Positions 21,241 to 32,443 of a DNA stretch of 64,000 bases are shown here, in pieces. Source of the DNA: Codonopsis lanceolata (lineage: Eukaryota > Streptophyta > Magnoliopsida > Asterales > Campanulaceae); NCBI GenBank assembly GCA_013146195.2, contig CM028377.1:164341824-164405823 (forward strand). Direction: 5' to 3'. How positions within the stretch are numbered: position 1 is the stretch's first letter; each line of letters begins with the position of its first letter. Both the position numbers and the translations under genes were made by a program. A model generated the notes under the pieces. It saw only the letters and a program-made list of their open reading frames with translations. It was not told the origin of the DNA and made no database searches.

Positions 21241-22364
21241 TTCATTAAGGGTATCTTCGTTATTTTATCATCAAAAATATACTTTAGCGGTTGGAAACAA
21301 AAATAATAAACTTTTCCGATTATAATTTCATTCTATGGACTGCCGGTTATCACCTTTTTTTCTTTTATTTCCTAGACTCTAATATTAACCATTTGGTTTT
21401 GGTGCACAACTGGATAGTCCAGTCCATAGGCCCTATTCTTCTTAAGCCTAAACTATTTTAATTAAATCTTTGTAAAACTCATTTATGCTCCAACTGGAAT
21501 CCTAAAATGTTTGGACATACAGATTACGTCAGATAATTACAACTTGGAACCTCTTAACCCATTCGGTTCGATCTGAAAACTATCCAATCCAACCCAACTC
21601 GTTAAACATTATTGGGTCGAAACGGGTAACCCGTTAAAACCCAAAAATATTAACGGATTTGGTGGGTTTAAAACGAGTCGAACAAATTATCATTTTTGAT
21701 AGGGGTGTGCAAAGGGCCTTAGCCCGTGGGTATTATCAATGCCCAATATATATAGGCCCATATGGCTGATCCTCAGAATACTGGTGAGGAGGGGTATACA
21801 CTGTGATTACGTTGATTCACTCTTCAAACTGGCCCGATTGATAGTTTGGGATGACTGGTGGTAATGGTGGGGAGTGGGAGCCATGGGAGATGTTATGGGG
21901 AGGGTCAACATTATTACATTATGTTTGGCCAGTTAGGATTAAGTTGGATTTTAAATTTCATCCAAGTTAATGGTATATATATTGGTATGGTTTTAAAACG
22001 AACTTGAAACCTATAGTTTGAGGTTCTGTGAAGTCATGGAATTTATGGCTATAGTTTTACTACGTTATTTAACATTTTTAATGATATGATTGGATAATCG
22101 GGATTCGGGACTAGTTATGATCGAAATGGCACTGTTTTTTGAGTTTTGATCCCCTGTATTGAATGACGATACTACATCAAATTAATAACATGAATCAAAG
22201 TATCAAACCCTAGAAGTTCTGATTACGTTTAAGGTCGAATTTGAGACTCTGGTCGCCATTGCCTTGCCCAAGACGAGTCTTTATCCACTAAATTAGAGAT
22301 ACTCGATACTAGATACTAGTCAAGGCTGCATTCAAAGGCCACAAAGCATGTCAAAAAAATAATA
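21241..22364. other. Intergenic, no gene
   Basis: Begins with 'ttcattaagggtatcttcg', a boundary motif also found beside two other repeat arrays (36126 and, inverted, 39100). Contains the motif 'gggtcgaaacgggtaa' (about 21615) that recurs near 31660. A 'taggggtgtgcaaagggcc' near 21699 looks like a hAT-type terminus with no partner found. No ORF worth naming. Confidence 0.5.
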
Positions 22365-22531
22365 CTCCCTCCATTCTTGGAAAATGATCTCTTTTTGAAA
22401 GTTAAACTTTTTTTTATGAAAATAACACTTTTAGTAGCTCATTAGTAATAAAATGACATTTTTAAAAGGTGGCGTTTTAAGTTAAACATCTCATAATGAA
22501 ATAGTGAACTTTTTGTCCGAAACAAATTGAG
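22365..22531. mobile_element. Stowaway-like MITE
   Basis: TA target bases flank 'ctccctccattcttgga' at the left and a decayed inverted copy at the right ('gtccgaaacaaattgag'). The interior ('aacacttttagtagctcatt') is shared with the copy at 32444, which defines a family. Confidence 0.55.
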
Positions 22532-23182
22532 TATATAAAAAAATGTAATTTCCATTTGAGTAATTAAACAATTTTTGTAGAGCATCATTTACAAGTACAA
22601 CATGAAATCACGCATCTCAACCACGGACACATTCTTCATTTTATTAAATCTTAACTTTCTACGTGTCAAAGTTTTTAGAGGAGTGGATAAAATAACAAGA
22701 CATGTGGAGGACTTAAATCTATTGAAACATAAAATAGATTGGATTGATGATTTCATGACGTCGAGTACAAAAGTTATAGCACCAATTAGAGCATCTCCAT
22801 TGTTGGGAAATGTTCTTAGGTGTTTTCTTATTAAGAAGATGAAAATCAACAATGATGGCAAAATTCTTAGCATGAACACCTAGGAGAAAGAATTGGTTTA
22901 CTTCCTATTTAGGAAGAAAAATTGATTTAATGAAGAATTGGTCGGTGGGAGAAAGGTGTGGTGCACCGCTTGCCCATAGCATGTGCATGCACCACACGCG
23001 CTCAATAGGGGCGTGAGAGAGGATTGTTGGTGGGTCCCATGTCTGATTTTGTCGACTTCAAATTGTTTTCTTTTTAAAAAAAATCCCGGCTTCCTCCTGT
23101 GGGAAATTGAGTTGGCAATGTTTTCACTAATTTTATTTTTATTTTTTTAAAGTCTTTTATTTTTATTTTATTTTCTTTCTTC

Positions 23183-23213
<31 letters not shown>

Positions 23214-23703
23214 CACATCAATATTTTTTATTTTCTCCACAACTTCTTCATTATCTCTTCTATTTAAATTATAAATTATAAAATTTATGAATAATTTATT
23301 AACTATAAATTAATTAATGTCTTAATTTATAAATTTATTTATTTATACGGATATTTAAATATGAAACATATTAAATAAATTTAAATAAAAATAAGATGAA
23401 AATTTAAAATTAATGGGGTGTCAGTGAGACTCAGCGAAAAAGATTATACAATTGAAAAATATATTTTTAAGTGAAGAAAAAAAAATGTGTAAGTAACAGC
23501 GAGATTAAACTAAAAAGATATAAGAATTTGGATGCTATTAGTACAACATCACAATTGAATAGCTGGTGTGATAGAAAACATATTGCACTATGAATTCTGT
23601 AACTAGAATGTAGTCCCATACCCATGGGACAACATTCCATTAATACTACATATATATTACTTTAAGGTTGCAGGTGTGGGTCTTAATTGCCAACGTCTTT
23701 TTT
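22532..23703. other. AT-rich intergenic DNA
   Basis: At 22791 'gagcatctccattgttggga' resembles a Tourist/Harbinger MITE end, but no inverted partner is found. A (TA) run is at 23191-23212. The two opposed 93-96-codon frames at 22589-22883 match nothing and mirror each other; I do not call a gene. Confidence 0.4.
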
Positions 23704-23879
23704 AAGGGTAATGTTTGGACTATTTTCATTTTGTATTAAAATATGGGTGTTTTGTGATCTGGCATACTCTCATTAGCTGGAGTGCTGGGACTCATAAAAT
23801 ATTCAACCAATGAGAGTATGTTACATCATAGAGTACCCATATTTTAGTATAAAATAAGAATGACCCTAGCATTGCCCCT
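23704..23879. mobile_element. Fold-back MITE with about 70-bp arms
   Basis: The left arm (from 'aagggtaatgtttgg' through 'attaaaatatgggtg' to 'atactctcatt') is the near inverted complement of the right arm (from 'aatgagagtatgtt' through 'acccatattttag' to 'cattgcccctt'). The arms leave a loop of about 40 bases. The target duplication is unclear. Confidence 0.7.
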
Positions 23880-24707
23880 TCTTTAATTGACCACCCGACT
23901 TATCTGACTAGATTGGCTCCTATTTAACCATACATGCAACAAGAATCATGTGATATATATTTATATACGTACTTAGTACTTAATTACTATATTGAAATTT
24001 CATTATTTCAATATGTTTTCCAAACCAAGATCTCTTAATTATTTTTTTCCACATTTCATATTTAAATATTCAAAATAAAAAACATTCGAGTAAGAAGAAA
24101 ATATATTTATTAGAGTTATAATTTGTGCGGTCCAAACGACTCACCTATCAAACGGAAACGAAAAAGAAAAAGGAAAAGAAAAAAAGTATAGCTTTAGTTT
24201 TCTGTACTGAGAGTGACAAATCTGCGTACAACACGGTGTTATACAGCTAATTGTTTATCTCACTCAAAGGATCTGATGGGAGTAGCTCAAGAATTAAAGC
24301 CTGGAAATTAAAATTAAAATTTGTCTCTATAATAACCTCCAAAACCTCAACAATTGATCAGATTTATTGGGACCACTTCCCCTTGTACGCTACTACTTAG
24401 TTGGCTGTTGCCTGTTGGTACCCACTGGATCAGGATATGTATAGTTGTACACCAAACCTCTTGAATCTTGATACTTGATCCACCTCCTTCTCTTAGTCTT
24501 AGGCCACTATTATACCAATACTAAAAGTATTTCGTGCCCTCTAAATAATCTCAAACACCATACCACTTATTAATGTGATGTTCGATCCAACAACACTTGC
24601 TATTTTCTACCCGTTCTAAAAACTTTTTTTTTAAGTCCCAAATAACTGCTCAAAGTCAAATAATATAATGAATTGTGGAATACTGCACATGTGTACTAAT
24701 GTTATTG
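23880..24707. other. AT-rich intergenic DNA, nothing recognised
   Basis: No coding frame, RNA gene or terminal repeat could be supported. Confidence 0.4.
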
Positions 24708-25056
24708 GGTTAAATTCAATATTCGTCTTAAAATTTTGGTCAAGTGAAGTCTAATAACAATTTATTAACATCAAAAGTGATCATCATTGACCAAAGATTT
24801 CCTTTTTCGTTCATCGCTAGCCCCTAACCCTTCACACCGTTTATGTATTGCCGTTAACGCATCATGCGTAACTCACGTTTTGAGGGCAAATCAATCTTTT
24901 CCAATTATAAATAGGGGTCAGTTTGGGTAACATCATCAAAATAGGGGGGACATGGGTAATATCATCAAAATAAGGGGGATATGTAAAAATTTTAATACCC
25001 AATGTTGTTCATCTTCTCCGACAATGGCTTCCCCGACAATGGCTTCCCCCTTCAGT

Positions 25057-25245
25057 CTCATATACGGGTTCAAATCATCTATCTCATTCTCTGTCACATC
25101 TCCTGTCCCATTGAATCTCATCCCTCCATGTTTCCTTATAAAAAGAAGACTGACTAAAATAACAAGGAAAATATATGGCCGAGATTCAATGGGACATGGA
25201 ATGTGACAGAGAGTGTGATAGACGATTTGAAGCCCTCATATACTT
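25057..25245. repeat. Inverted duplication forming a long hairpin inside the MULE
   Basis: 25057-25122 ('acgggttcaaatcatctatc', 'tctgtcacatctcctgtccc', 'attgaatctc') is complementary to 25180-25245 ('gagattcaatgggacatgga', 'atgtgacagagagtgtgata', 'gacgatttgaagccc'), with pairing continuing weakly into the spacer. The stem is about 65-85 bp with scattered mismatches, in the size range of young plant miRNA or siRNA hairpins. Confidence 0.65.
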
Positions 25246-25287
25246 CATTCCTTCACCCATTCCACCAACTTTTCCAGCAAACAATTA

Positions 25288-25543
25288 CTTCCTCCGTTTT
25301 CAAAATATTATCTACCTTTACCCGACACACCATTTAAGAAAAGTAATTGACAGTATTATAAATATTTGTGAAATGTGTGATTTCCTTTAATGCTCTTGAG
25401 TATGTGATCATAATTAAAGTAGATAGAAAAAGTAAGAATAAAGTGGTAAAGGTTTTTTTTTAAAGAGAAAGTTTTAAAATAGGACAATTATTTAAGAACG
25501 AACGAAAAATGAAAGGTGTACGATAATTTGAAAACGGAAGAAG
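25288..25543. mobile_element. Stowaway MITE
   Basis: 256 bp flanked by TA (25286-25287 and 25544-25545). Left end 'cttcctccgttttcaaa' and right end 'tttgaaaacggaagaag' are inverted copies with one mismatch. The interior 'gacaattatttaagaacgaa' is shared with the MITE at 47275. Confidence 0.8.
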
Positions 25544-25916
25544 TACAATTTAAAATTGATTTTGATTTTTGTATTAGATCTGAAATATAAGGCCCTATCC
25601 CGTCTTCTCAAGGGACGAATGAGCTCCTGTTTTACCAGAGATGGAGAAGGAGAAGGAGGACGGCGGAGATTGGGTATGGTGGGGCTAGAACCGAAGATAG
25701 GAAAATCCTGGCCTGAGAGATCGAAGATGGAGCAAGATTTGAGAGATCAAAGGGGTTTGCTTAGCCGGAGCTGATTTTGGGTTTGGCTGGTGCGATTTGG
25801 TTATAGTTAAGAGATAAGGGACGACTGGGTATGGAAGGTATTGATTTGATATCGTCTGTGATCCATGGATTTCCTATCAGAATTGGAGTAGGGGTAACTG
25901 AAAGCAATGAGAGCTT

Positions 25917-25918
<2 letters not shown>

Positions 25919-25963
<45 letters not shown>

Positions 25964-25998
25964 GAGGGAGGGGGAGAGAGTGAGAGAGAGAGAGAAAG
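25919..25998. repeat. GA/CT microsatellite
   Basis: About 80 bases of (GA)n broken by a short G-rich stretch. The Leu/Ser-repeat frame on the minus strand is an artefact of it. Confidence 0.9.
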
Positions 25999-26243
25999 AT
26001 CACACAACCCTCCTTAGTTTTTTTTAATGAAAAGAACCTTCCGCTCCAAGCATGGAAAAGACATTACCCTTAACATTGTGCACGTGAGATACACATGTCT
26101 TCATTAAACGAAATACATGCACAAGCAGCGTGAGGGGATAGCGGTGAACAAAAAGGACGATTTTTTGTCAATAGTGATCACTTTTGAAGTTGAGGGACTA
26201 ATGTTGGACTTGGCCAAAGTTCAGGGACAAACCAATCTTATTA

Positions 26244-26555
26244 TTATATTATTAATTTATTATACAGTATGAAAAGTGAGTTCAGATTTAAGGCATTATA
26301 AAAGAGGCGATAGCCTATAAAACACATTTCAAAAACAGTTAAAGTGCACTCTTTCAGTTAACCCAATCCAGAACCTTATTAAAATATCGCGCAAATACTC
26401 TAGTTTCAATTTTAATTTTAATTTTTAGCTTGCATACATTGAATATCATTGCGTTTAACCAAAATGAATGAATGATTGATTATGTTATTTAAAAAAACAT
26501 GAAATACAATTGAATCAAATCCATTTATTTTAACCTATGCCCACAAGATTAATCA
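26244..26555. other. 3' flank of the LRR gene
   Basis: AT-rich, no gene. It would contain the polyadenylation region of the minus-strand gene; 'aatgaatgaatg'-type sequence at about 26463 and several A-rich stretches are present, but I cannot fix a site. Confidence 0.4.
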
Positions 26556-28589
26556 TTAGCTACTAATGAAATTTGGAGTAGTATCTACTAAGGAACTTGG
26601 AGAAGAACGGTCAGAAGAGAGCTCAACATCTTTTCTGTCTCCTCCTCCTCTTTTGCTACCCTTTCTCCTAATCTCATCAATCATTTTATGTACCTCACTC
26701 ATCTTGGGTCTATCTTTAGGCAACTGAGCCAAACAAAGCAATCCCACTTTCAAAAGAGCCTTCATCTCATCTTCCATCTCCTTGTACCTCAATAGCTCAA
26801 AATCAAACACTTCCCATGTCCACTCTTCTCCCACTACTTTCCTAACCCAATTCACCAAACTCGCCTCTCCTTCGCTCGTCACCACTTTCCCCGTCAGTAT
26901 CTCGAGCAAGATCACCCCAAAGCTATAAACATCGCTCTTCTGCGACAACTTTCTATTCTGGTTACCATTGTTGTTGTCGTGATCAAGCATGAGTTCAGGG
27001 GCATTATATCCATTGTTTGGTGATGATGGAATATGGAAGAGTTGGTGGAGGCCAATATCTGAGATGCAAGCATTGCCCAATTGGTCAACTAGTATGTTTG
27101 AGGCAGTGAGATGGCCATGGAAGAGCTTGGACTTGTAAGAATGAATGAAGGCAATCCCCCCTGCAGATCCTGCAGCTATTTTTAGCCTTGTTGTCCAATC
27201 TAATGGTGTTCTTCCTGGTCCTCGATTTCCTACATTTATCAGAATTATAGTAAAAAAAATTCAATAAATAAAAAAATAGTATCAAAAATTCAACTTAATT
27301 AATTATTTTGCTTTCAATTGAACATACTAACCATGCAAGAGTGAATGGAGGCTCCCATTGGGTAAGAAATCATAGACCAAGAGCAACTCATCCAAGGAAG
27401 AATAGTATGCTCTAAGGCCCACCACATTAGTGTGTCTCAACCCACCAATATCCTTCAAAATCCCATCAATCTCTTTCCTTTTCCTCCTCTCCCTCACCCT
27501 CTTCACCACCACTACATCCCCACCCTCCATCACAACCTTGTAAGTGGTCCCCACACCCCCTTTCCCTAACATCTCAGCAGAAGCCTTCAACAACTCATCC
27601 ACCTTAGCAAAACCCTTGCATCCCTCAAAGCGCACCATCATTCCCACACTACTCGCCATCTTACCACCTCCGCCTTCACCTTTCTCTCTCTCTTTGTAAA
27701 TGTACTTTCTTCTGTAACAATAGCACGTGACCATCACGATCGTCGCCATGACCGCGATCGCGTCACCAATGATGATCAACAGCATCATTTTATCGCTTAG
27801 ATTTTTGTTTCTCTTAAGATTAGAAGGACGCATTTGTACGGAATCACTACCAACCGTGGAATTGTAACTAATTGGCCTATTTGGACAATTTTCCGGCAGC
27901 GGCTTGCCGCAAAGGTAAACATTGCCAGAAAATGACGTGACTGGAAATTTTGAAAGCCAATTTGGGATTTTTCCGGATAAATCATTGTTGGAGACGTTGA
28001 ATTCGTAAATTGAGGTGGACGAGAACTTCCCGGAATCCAAATTTCCTGTGAACGAGTTGGAATCGAGTCGGAGAGTGAGCAAGTGAGTCAGCTTGGTCAA
28101 CTCGGTCATGGGTATCTCTCCGGAAAATCGATTGTATGAAAGGTCCAATCTTCGCAGCCGGCGAAGACCCACAACACCGGCGGGGAATTCGCCGGCAAGG
28201 AGGTTATGAGATAGATAGAAGTGTTTGAGATTAGGCCAAGAGGTGAAACTCGAAGGCGCGAATGACAAGCGGTTGTGGTGGAGGCTGAGGTGGCGGAGGT
28301 GGGAGAGGCGAGTTAACGGCTGAATTGACCCGGTGAGGTTGAGATTATTGATAACGAGTTTAATGACTCGGTGAGTTGAAGGGTCACAAGTGACGCCAAA
28401 CCATGAACAATGGTTAGAGTTGGACGAGTTGGACCAGGTGGAGAGAGAATTTGAGGCGTCGGAAGATGATTTGAAAGTTAACAAGGCGGTGGTATCGGGG
28501 TTAGAGAGAGAAAGAGAAAAGAGGAGAGATAAAGTGAGGAGAATTTTAGAGAGAGAAAGTGGGTTGAGAAGGAGACTGAGGAGTTCCAT
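26556..28589 (-). CDS. LRR receptor-like pseudokinase, LRR-III type (two exons)
   Basis: CDS = complement(26556..27229, 27332..28589), 643 residues. I start at the Met before a clear signal peptide (residues 1-29); the open frame extends 46 codons upstream without such a feature. Then the LRR N-cap 'HCSWFGVTC' (60-68), about five leucine-rich repeats (75-215, for example 'LRRLDLSYNRFSGEIP'), a membrane segment (269-290) followed by Arg/Lys, and a kinase domain: glycine loop 'LGKGGVGTTYK' (341-351) and Lys363. The catalytic H-R-D is 'HGH' (457-459), lacking the Asp, and D-F-G is 'DIG' (477-479), so it is predicted to be catalytically inactive, as in many LRR-III members. 'APEL' is present. One phase-1 intron lies in the kinase domain, as usual for this subfamily. 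Likely a plasma-membrane signalling co-receptor; the ligand is unknown. Confidence 0.9.
27230..27331 (-). other. Intron of the LRR receptor-like gene
   Basis: 102 bp, minus-strand donor CATG|GTTAGT and acceptor AATGTAG|GAAATC. Splicing joins the G of a Gly codon to GA, keeping the kinase frame. Confidence 0.9.
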
Positions 28590-28800
28590 CGTCTTGAAAA
28601 ACAGGGAGTGGAATGTTATGTTCGTAACGTATATATGTCGAGAGAGGGACTGTCGGGTTGTGATCTGGTGTGGCGGCGGAGTACAGTGGTGACGGGGAGT
28701 ATCCTTCAATTCCTTGTTCTTTAACAATTGACTCTTTTTGCCGATATATATATTGACTTACGTCAGGTGCCAGTAGTCAGTAGGTCCTCTGGTCCTGTAC
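28590..28800 (-). promoter_or_regulatory. Proximal promoter of the LRR gene
   Basis: On the minus strand TCAATATATATATC at about 28754-28743 is a plausible TATA region about 155 bases before the ATG. A second TATATA at 28636-28630 is probably too close to the start codon. No other element could be assigned. Confidence 0.35.
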
Positions 28801-29330
28801 ACAGATCCCTAGCATCAGCAATGTCTGTGAATTCTGATTCAACTTGACAAAAAAATAAAAAAATAAAAAAAAAAGAGAACAACAATAATGTGACCAAAAT
28901 TGATCGATAAATAGTACTCTTATCCATTGAATAACAATTTTTTTAAAAAAAGTATATAAATTTTAGATGACATTTAATTTTTTTCAACATTCACATTATT
29001 GATGCTCTAGCAATTTAAACAGTTAGTGATTTAAACTAGTTATTTACAACGTATCCAAACTAAAATATCAGATTAAAGTGGAATGTAGATTACCACAAGC
29101 CAAAGAGAAATGTTGACTATTTTTTTTAAAATGAACAAAGTATCATAATACTACTAATAACCGGGAAAACCATCAAACTCGTTGACAATTAGGGATGACA
29201 AAATAAGTGTTATAGATAAATTGATAATAAGCTATTATCCATGGTTATCCATGAATAATAGCCTATTATCCATTTATCCATAACACCAATTTTACCACCA
29301 CTATTAACAATAGAATAATGTTATTGATTT

Positions 29331-29374
<44 letters not shown>

Positions 29375-29539
29375 GGATGGAATAGGAGAACGTAAGATTT
29401 TGATTGATACATGAAGTGTCTATATTTAATTTGCCTACAAAGGCTTTTGGGTCTCACTGAGGTAAGGGGATTTTCCAATACACTGACCCACTATACTTTA
29501 CAGGAATACAGAGCACTATGGTATGGCTTATGCGTGACA
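28801..29539. other. AT-rich intergenic DNA with TA microsatellite
   Basis: No gene. (TA)n at 29334-29369. At 29235-29275 'attatccatggttatccatg' and similar blocks repeat, a small local duplication. Confidence 0.5.
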
Positions 29540-29854
29540 ATCCAACTCTAACCCCTCAGGTATAAATAAACACTACTATCTCATAGTAGGGGACTCTCTC
29601 TCTCTCTGCTACAGTTCTCACTCCACACACAGGGGCTACACGCCCTCCTATATTTTTCATACTGTACTGATTCTCACGCCGGAGGGTTTTGAGGGCATCT
29701 CCCACCACTCACGGTGCTTATTTTGCAGGAGACATACATATAGCCAAATATCCAACTCAAGATGACTATTTTCATCACCAATCCTGTCAACGAACGATTC
29801 AGATAACACGACGACTTTCAGCACCCCCGGTATGACTGATATTTTTGTCACATC
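29540..29854 (+). repeat. Degenerate LTR fragment (Tat/Ogre-like R-U5)
   Basis: 'ggtataaataaacac' (about 29559) is a TATA-like site followed by a CT-rich leader, then 'cgccggagggttttgagggc' and 'tcacggtgcttattttgcagg', a block typical of R/U5 in Tat-type LTRs. It ends 'tttttgtcacatca' at 29854, the same last 14 bases as the Tat LTR at 20202. The 5' end of the LTR could not be placed. Confidence 0.5.
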
Positions 29855-30264
29855 AATGCATATCATACATGACAATAATCAAACATTCTATTTTTTTATA
29901 GGTAAAAAAATCATGTATATAGAACTTTAAATTATGTGAATATATCAACCAATCAAATGTACTTCCGTTGTTTTATCCAATGAGTCAATGATTGACAAAT
30001 CTAATTATTAAGAGATATATAAATAACTTTAAAATTTGTCGTAATTACAAAATTATTTGAGCATAGTCAATATGTTAAAAGCCGTTTTAATTGCACCAAT
30101 TTTTTTTTAATAAAGGTAGAATATGAAAGAAGATTATATTGTACAAATAGGATTTGTATGATTTTCATTATATGATTTCCTCCATGACCAAAGTCTAATT
30201 CTAATAACCAGATCTCAGTTAAGTTTTTTCTGATTCTATTCTTTCATTGAATCCTCTTCTACCT

Positions 30265-30938
30265 TAGAGCTGGCAATTTTTGCCCATGCCCATTTGCCCG
30301 TCCAGACCGCCCACTAAAATATGGATATGGACACACTAAAAAATTTAAATGGACATAAATGGGCATGCCCATTTAAGACCGTAAACTATAATGGGCTAAC
30401 TGGGCGCCCAACTGGGCACCCGCACTAAACTCATCTCACAACTTAAGTCTATTATTAATGGACAGCTTTTTATGAAAACCTTATAGCGTTCGCTTGGTAT
30501 GCCAGAGTTTTAATTTTTTTTCCCACCAATTACTCACATCAGGAGCTTTAAGTTGAACAAGGTCAAGGAACACTGGTTTTGGAATTCCTTGAATTGGGTT
30601 TGTATAATGTAGAGTTTACCATCGGTAAATTGTTATCCAAGCATAATATTATTACAATATTAATTGAATTGGTAAATTGTTTTCTGAAATGAGGATTATC
30701 CAAGCATAATACTATTTTTATGAGGAAGGTTGTGATTTTTTAAGAAGAAAATGATGTTTTTGTAATTTTTTTGGTTATTTGATAATTGCATGTTAATAAG
30801 TAAATGGACGTCCATGGGCGTCCATGCCCATTTAGTGCCCGCCCATATATGTTTATGTAATTAAATGGGCACTTATTCGCCCGCCCATTTGAGCCCCCCC
30901 GCCCATACCCGTCCATACCCACCCGTTTGCCACCTCTA
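30265..30938. mobile_element. hAT-type non-autonomous element, copy 1
   Basis: 674 bp. Ends 'tagagctggcaa' and 'ttgccacctcta' are near inverted repeats, and the flanks 'ttctacct' (30257-30264) and 'ctctacct' (30939-30946) are an 8-bp duplication with one mismatch. The interior is rich in 'gggcatgcccattt'-type motifs. No transposase. Confidence 0.8.
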
Positions 30939-31006
30939 CTCTACCTCTTGGAAAGGACGTTGAAGAGCTTTGATGGATATGATAGATTTCCTCCATGACC
31001 AAAGTC

Positions 31007-31034
31007 TAATTCTCTCTCTCTCTCTCTCTCTCTC
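31007..31034. repeat. CT microsatellite
   Basis: (TC)n of about 26 bases, next to a second copy of 'tcctccatgaccaaagtcta' (30178 and 30987), a 25-base direct repeat that flanks copy 1 of the hAT element at a distance. Confidence 0.75.
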
Positions 31035-31103
31035 TAAATATATATGTAGGTTAGGCTTAGTCATTAAATGATTCATCATACACACCAAACTGTTTTTCTC
31101 ATT

Positions 31104-31160
<57 letters not shown>

Positions 31161-31190
<30 letters not shown>

Positions 31191-31413
31191 GGTTGATCAT
31201 CCTCAGGGTAGTAGTTCCGGTCCCTCATTGCTACTGAAAATCAGAAAATGCGAGATGGGCCCGAAATACAGGTTTGAGAACAAGCAATCGATAACACATA
31301 CAAGGTCCAACCTCAAGAAAGCAAAGTGCTTCCACCAAGTATCGAACCCACGCTGCATGCCTCCAGCATCTTATGTCCCCCTCCTTTTACCACTCGGCTA
31401 TGCCTCGGGGGAC
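31161..31413 (-). mobile_element. tRNA-derived SINE
   Basis: On the minus strand it starts GTCCCCCGAGGC at 31413, has an A box (TAGCCGAGTGGTAAAAGG, 31400-31383) and a B box (GGGTTCGATAC, 31349-31339), a tRNA-unrelated body, and a poly(A) tail (poly-T on plus, 31161-31186). A 19-bp direct repeat (ttctcattggtttatatat) occurs at 31096-31114 and 31414-31432, the target duplication of target-primed reverse transcription. The (TA)n run 31106-31160 grew out of the end of the left copy. Confidence 0.88.
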
Positions 31414-31432
31414 TTCTCATTGGTTTATATAT

Positions 31433-31867
31433 CACTCATCTAACTTTATAACCTAAGTTATGTAACCCCTCACCTGACACCCTTCAATTTTTTAAAGGAA
31501 AAGTGTAGTGGCATATCATAAAACATCAAATTCATGCCGGAAAGAGCTTTCCGTTAAATTTTTTTTTTAGCAATACTACTAGGGATGTGAGGTTAAATAA
31601 CTTACATAAAATTAGGGCTGACAATTAAGTGGGTTGAGTTAGGTATTGATTGGGTCGAAACGAGTAACGGAGTGAAACCATTATAGCCCAAATATTGAAT
31701 TGATCAAAATGGGTAATGGGTTGACCCGACTTAACCCACATTCTCCCCTAAAAAAGGTCATGTAGATGTAGAAAAATTATTGGGTCGAAATGTGCAATGG
31801 GTCTGATCCGCTTTAACCCGGTACGAGTCGGGCCAGTTTGGTAATTTTCAAGCCGTATTGGGAGAGT
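31433..31867. other. Intergenic, no gene
   Basis: Contains two 'attgggtcgaaa' blocks (about 31650 and 31778) related to 21615. Origin unknown. Confidence 0.4.
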
Positions 31868-32300
31868 TAGGGCTCGTTTGTTGTGACTGATGACTTATGA
31901 CTTATGACTTATGATGATAAAGCTTAAAGCGATTCTTTGAATGATTTGTATTGATTGCATGATAGATTTGTTACAAATTGTTTAAAAATTGTTTATGAAG
32001 CTATTATTATTTATTAAAAAAAAACTTGAAAATTAATATTCATATTTTTATGTATATTTCATAAAAAGATGAAATTGAGATAATCAAATATTTATTAATG
32101 AATAGTTGTCTTCATGTTTAAAAAAAAACCAAAAAAGCTTAAAATTTTGGTTTTTTGGCTTTGGCTTTTCAATGCATAAAGGGTGTTGTACCTTACTTAT
32201 TGGCTTTTGGCTTATAAGCTAAAACAAACACTCAAATATAACTTTTCAAAAGCCAAAAGCCAAAAATCACTCCAAATAAGTTGCAACAAACGACTACTTA
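31868..32300. mobile_element. Probable hAT-like MITE ('gggctcgtttgttg' type)
   Basis: The left end 'gggctcgtttgttgtgactg' and the right end (inverted) 'agtcgtttgttgcaac' resemble the common plant MITE class with such termini. The interior contains 'ggcttataagctaaaacaaa', also typical. The target duplication is not resolved. Confidence 0.45.
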
Positions 32301-32443
32301 ATGGATTTTGGGTTGTAATCGTCATGCTTGCATAAACTAAAAAGAGTGATGATAAACCGGCGAGGAAAAAAGTATTGGGTATAAAATTGAAGTTTAAATA
32401 AAAGAACAATGGACAATTTAGTAATTAACCCTTTATGTTATTA

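Larger units (their letters stand above)
24708..26243. mobile_element. Non-autonomous Mutator-like element with long TIRs
   Basis: The left 190 bases (containing 'tttggtcaagtgaagtcta', 'tcaaaagtgatcatcattga', 'cctttttcgttcatcgcta' and ending 'caatcttttcc') match the reverse complement of about 26050-26243 in the same order, roughly 70 percent by eye. Long TIRs starting near a 'ggtccctgaactttggcc'-type sequence are usual for plant MULEs. No transposase frame lies inside; the interior holds an inverted duplication (25057-25245), a Stowaway MITE (25288-25543) and a GA microsatellite (25919-25998). The 9-bp target duplication is not clear. Confidence 0.6.

Noticed and set aside
22589..22883. Two opposed frames of 93-96 codons
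   Set aside because: They mirror each other over the same DNA, show no domain, and there is no promoter or splice context. Probably an old repeat.
25761..26003. Minus-strand frame with long Leu-Ser repeats
   Set aside because: It is the translation of the GA microsatellite.
31007..31160. CRISPR-like or satellite array
   Set aside because: Only simple CT, TA and T runs; the TA run is explained by growth at the SINE duplication.
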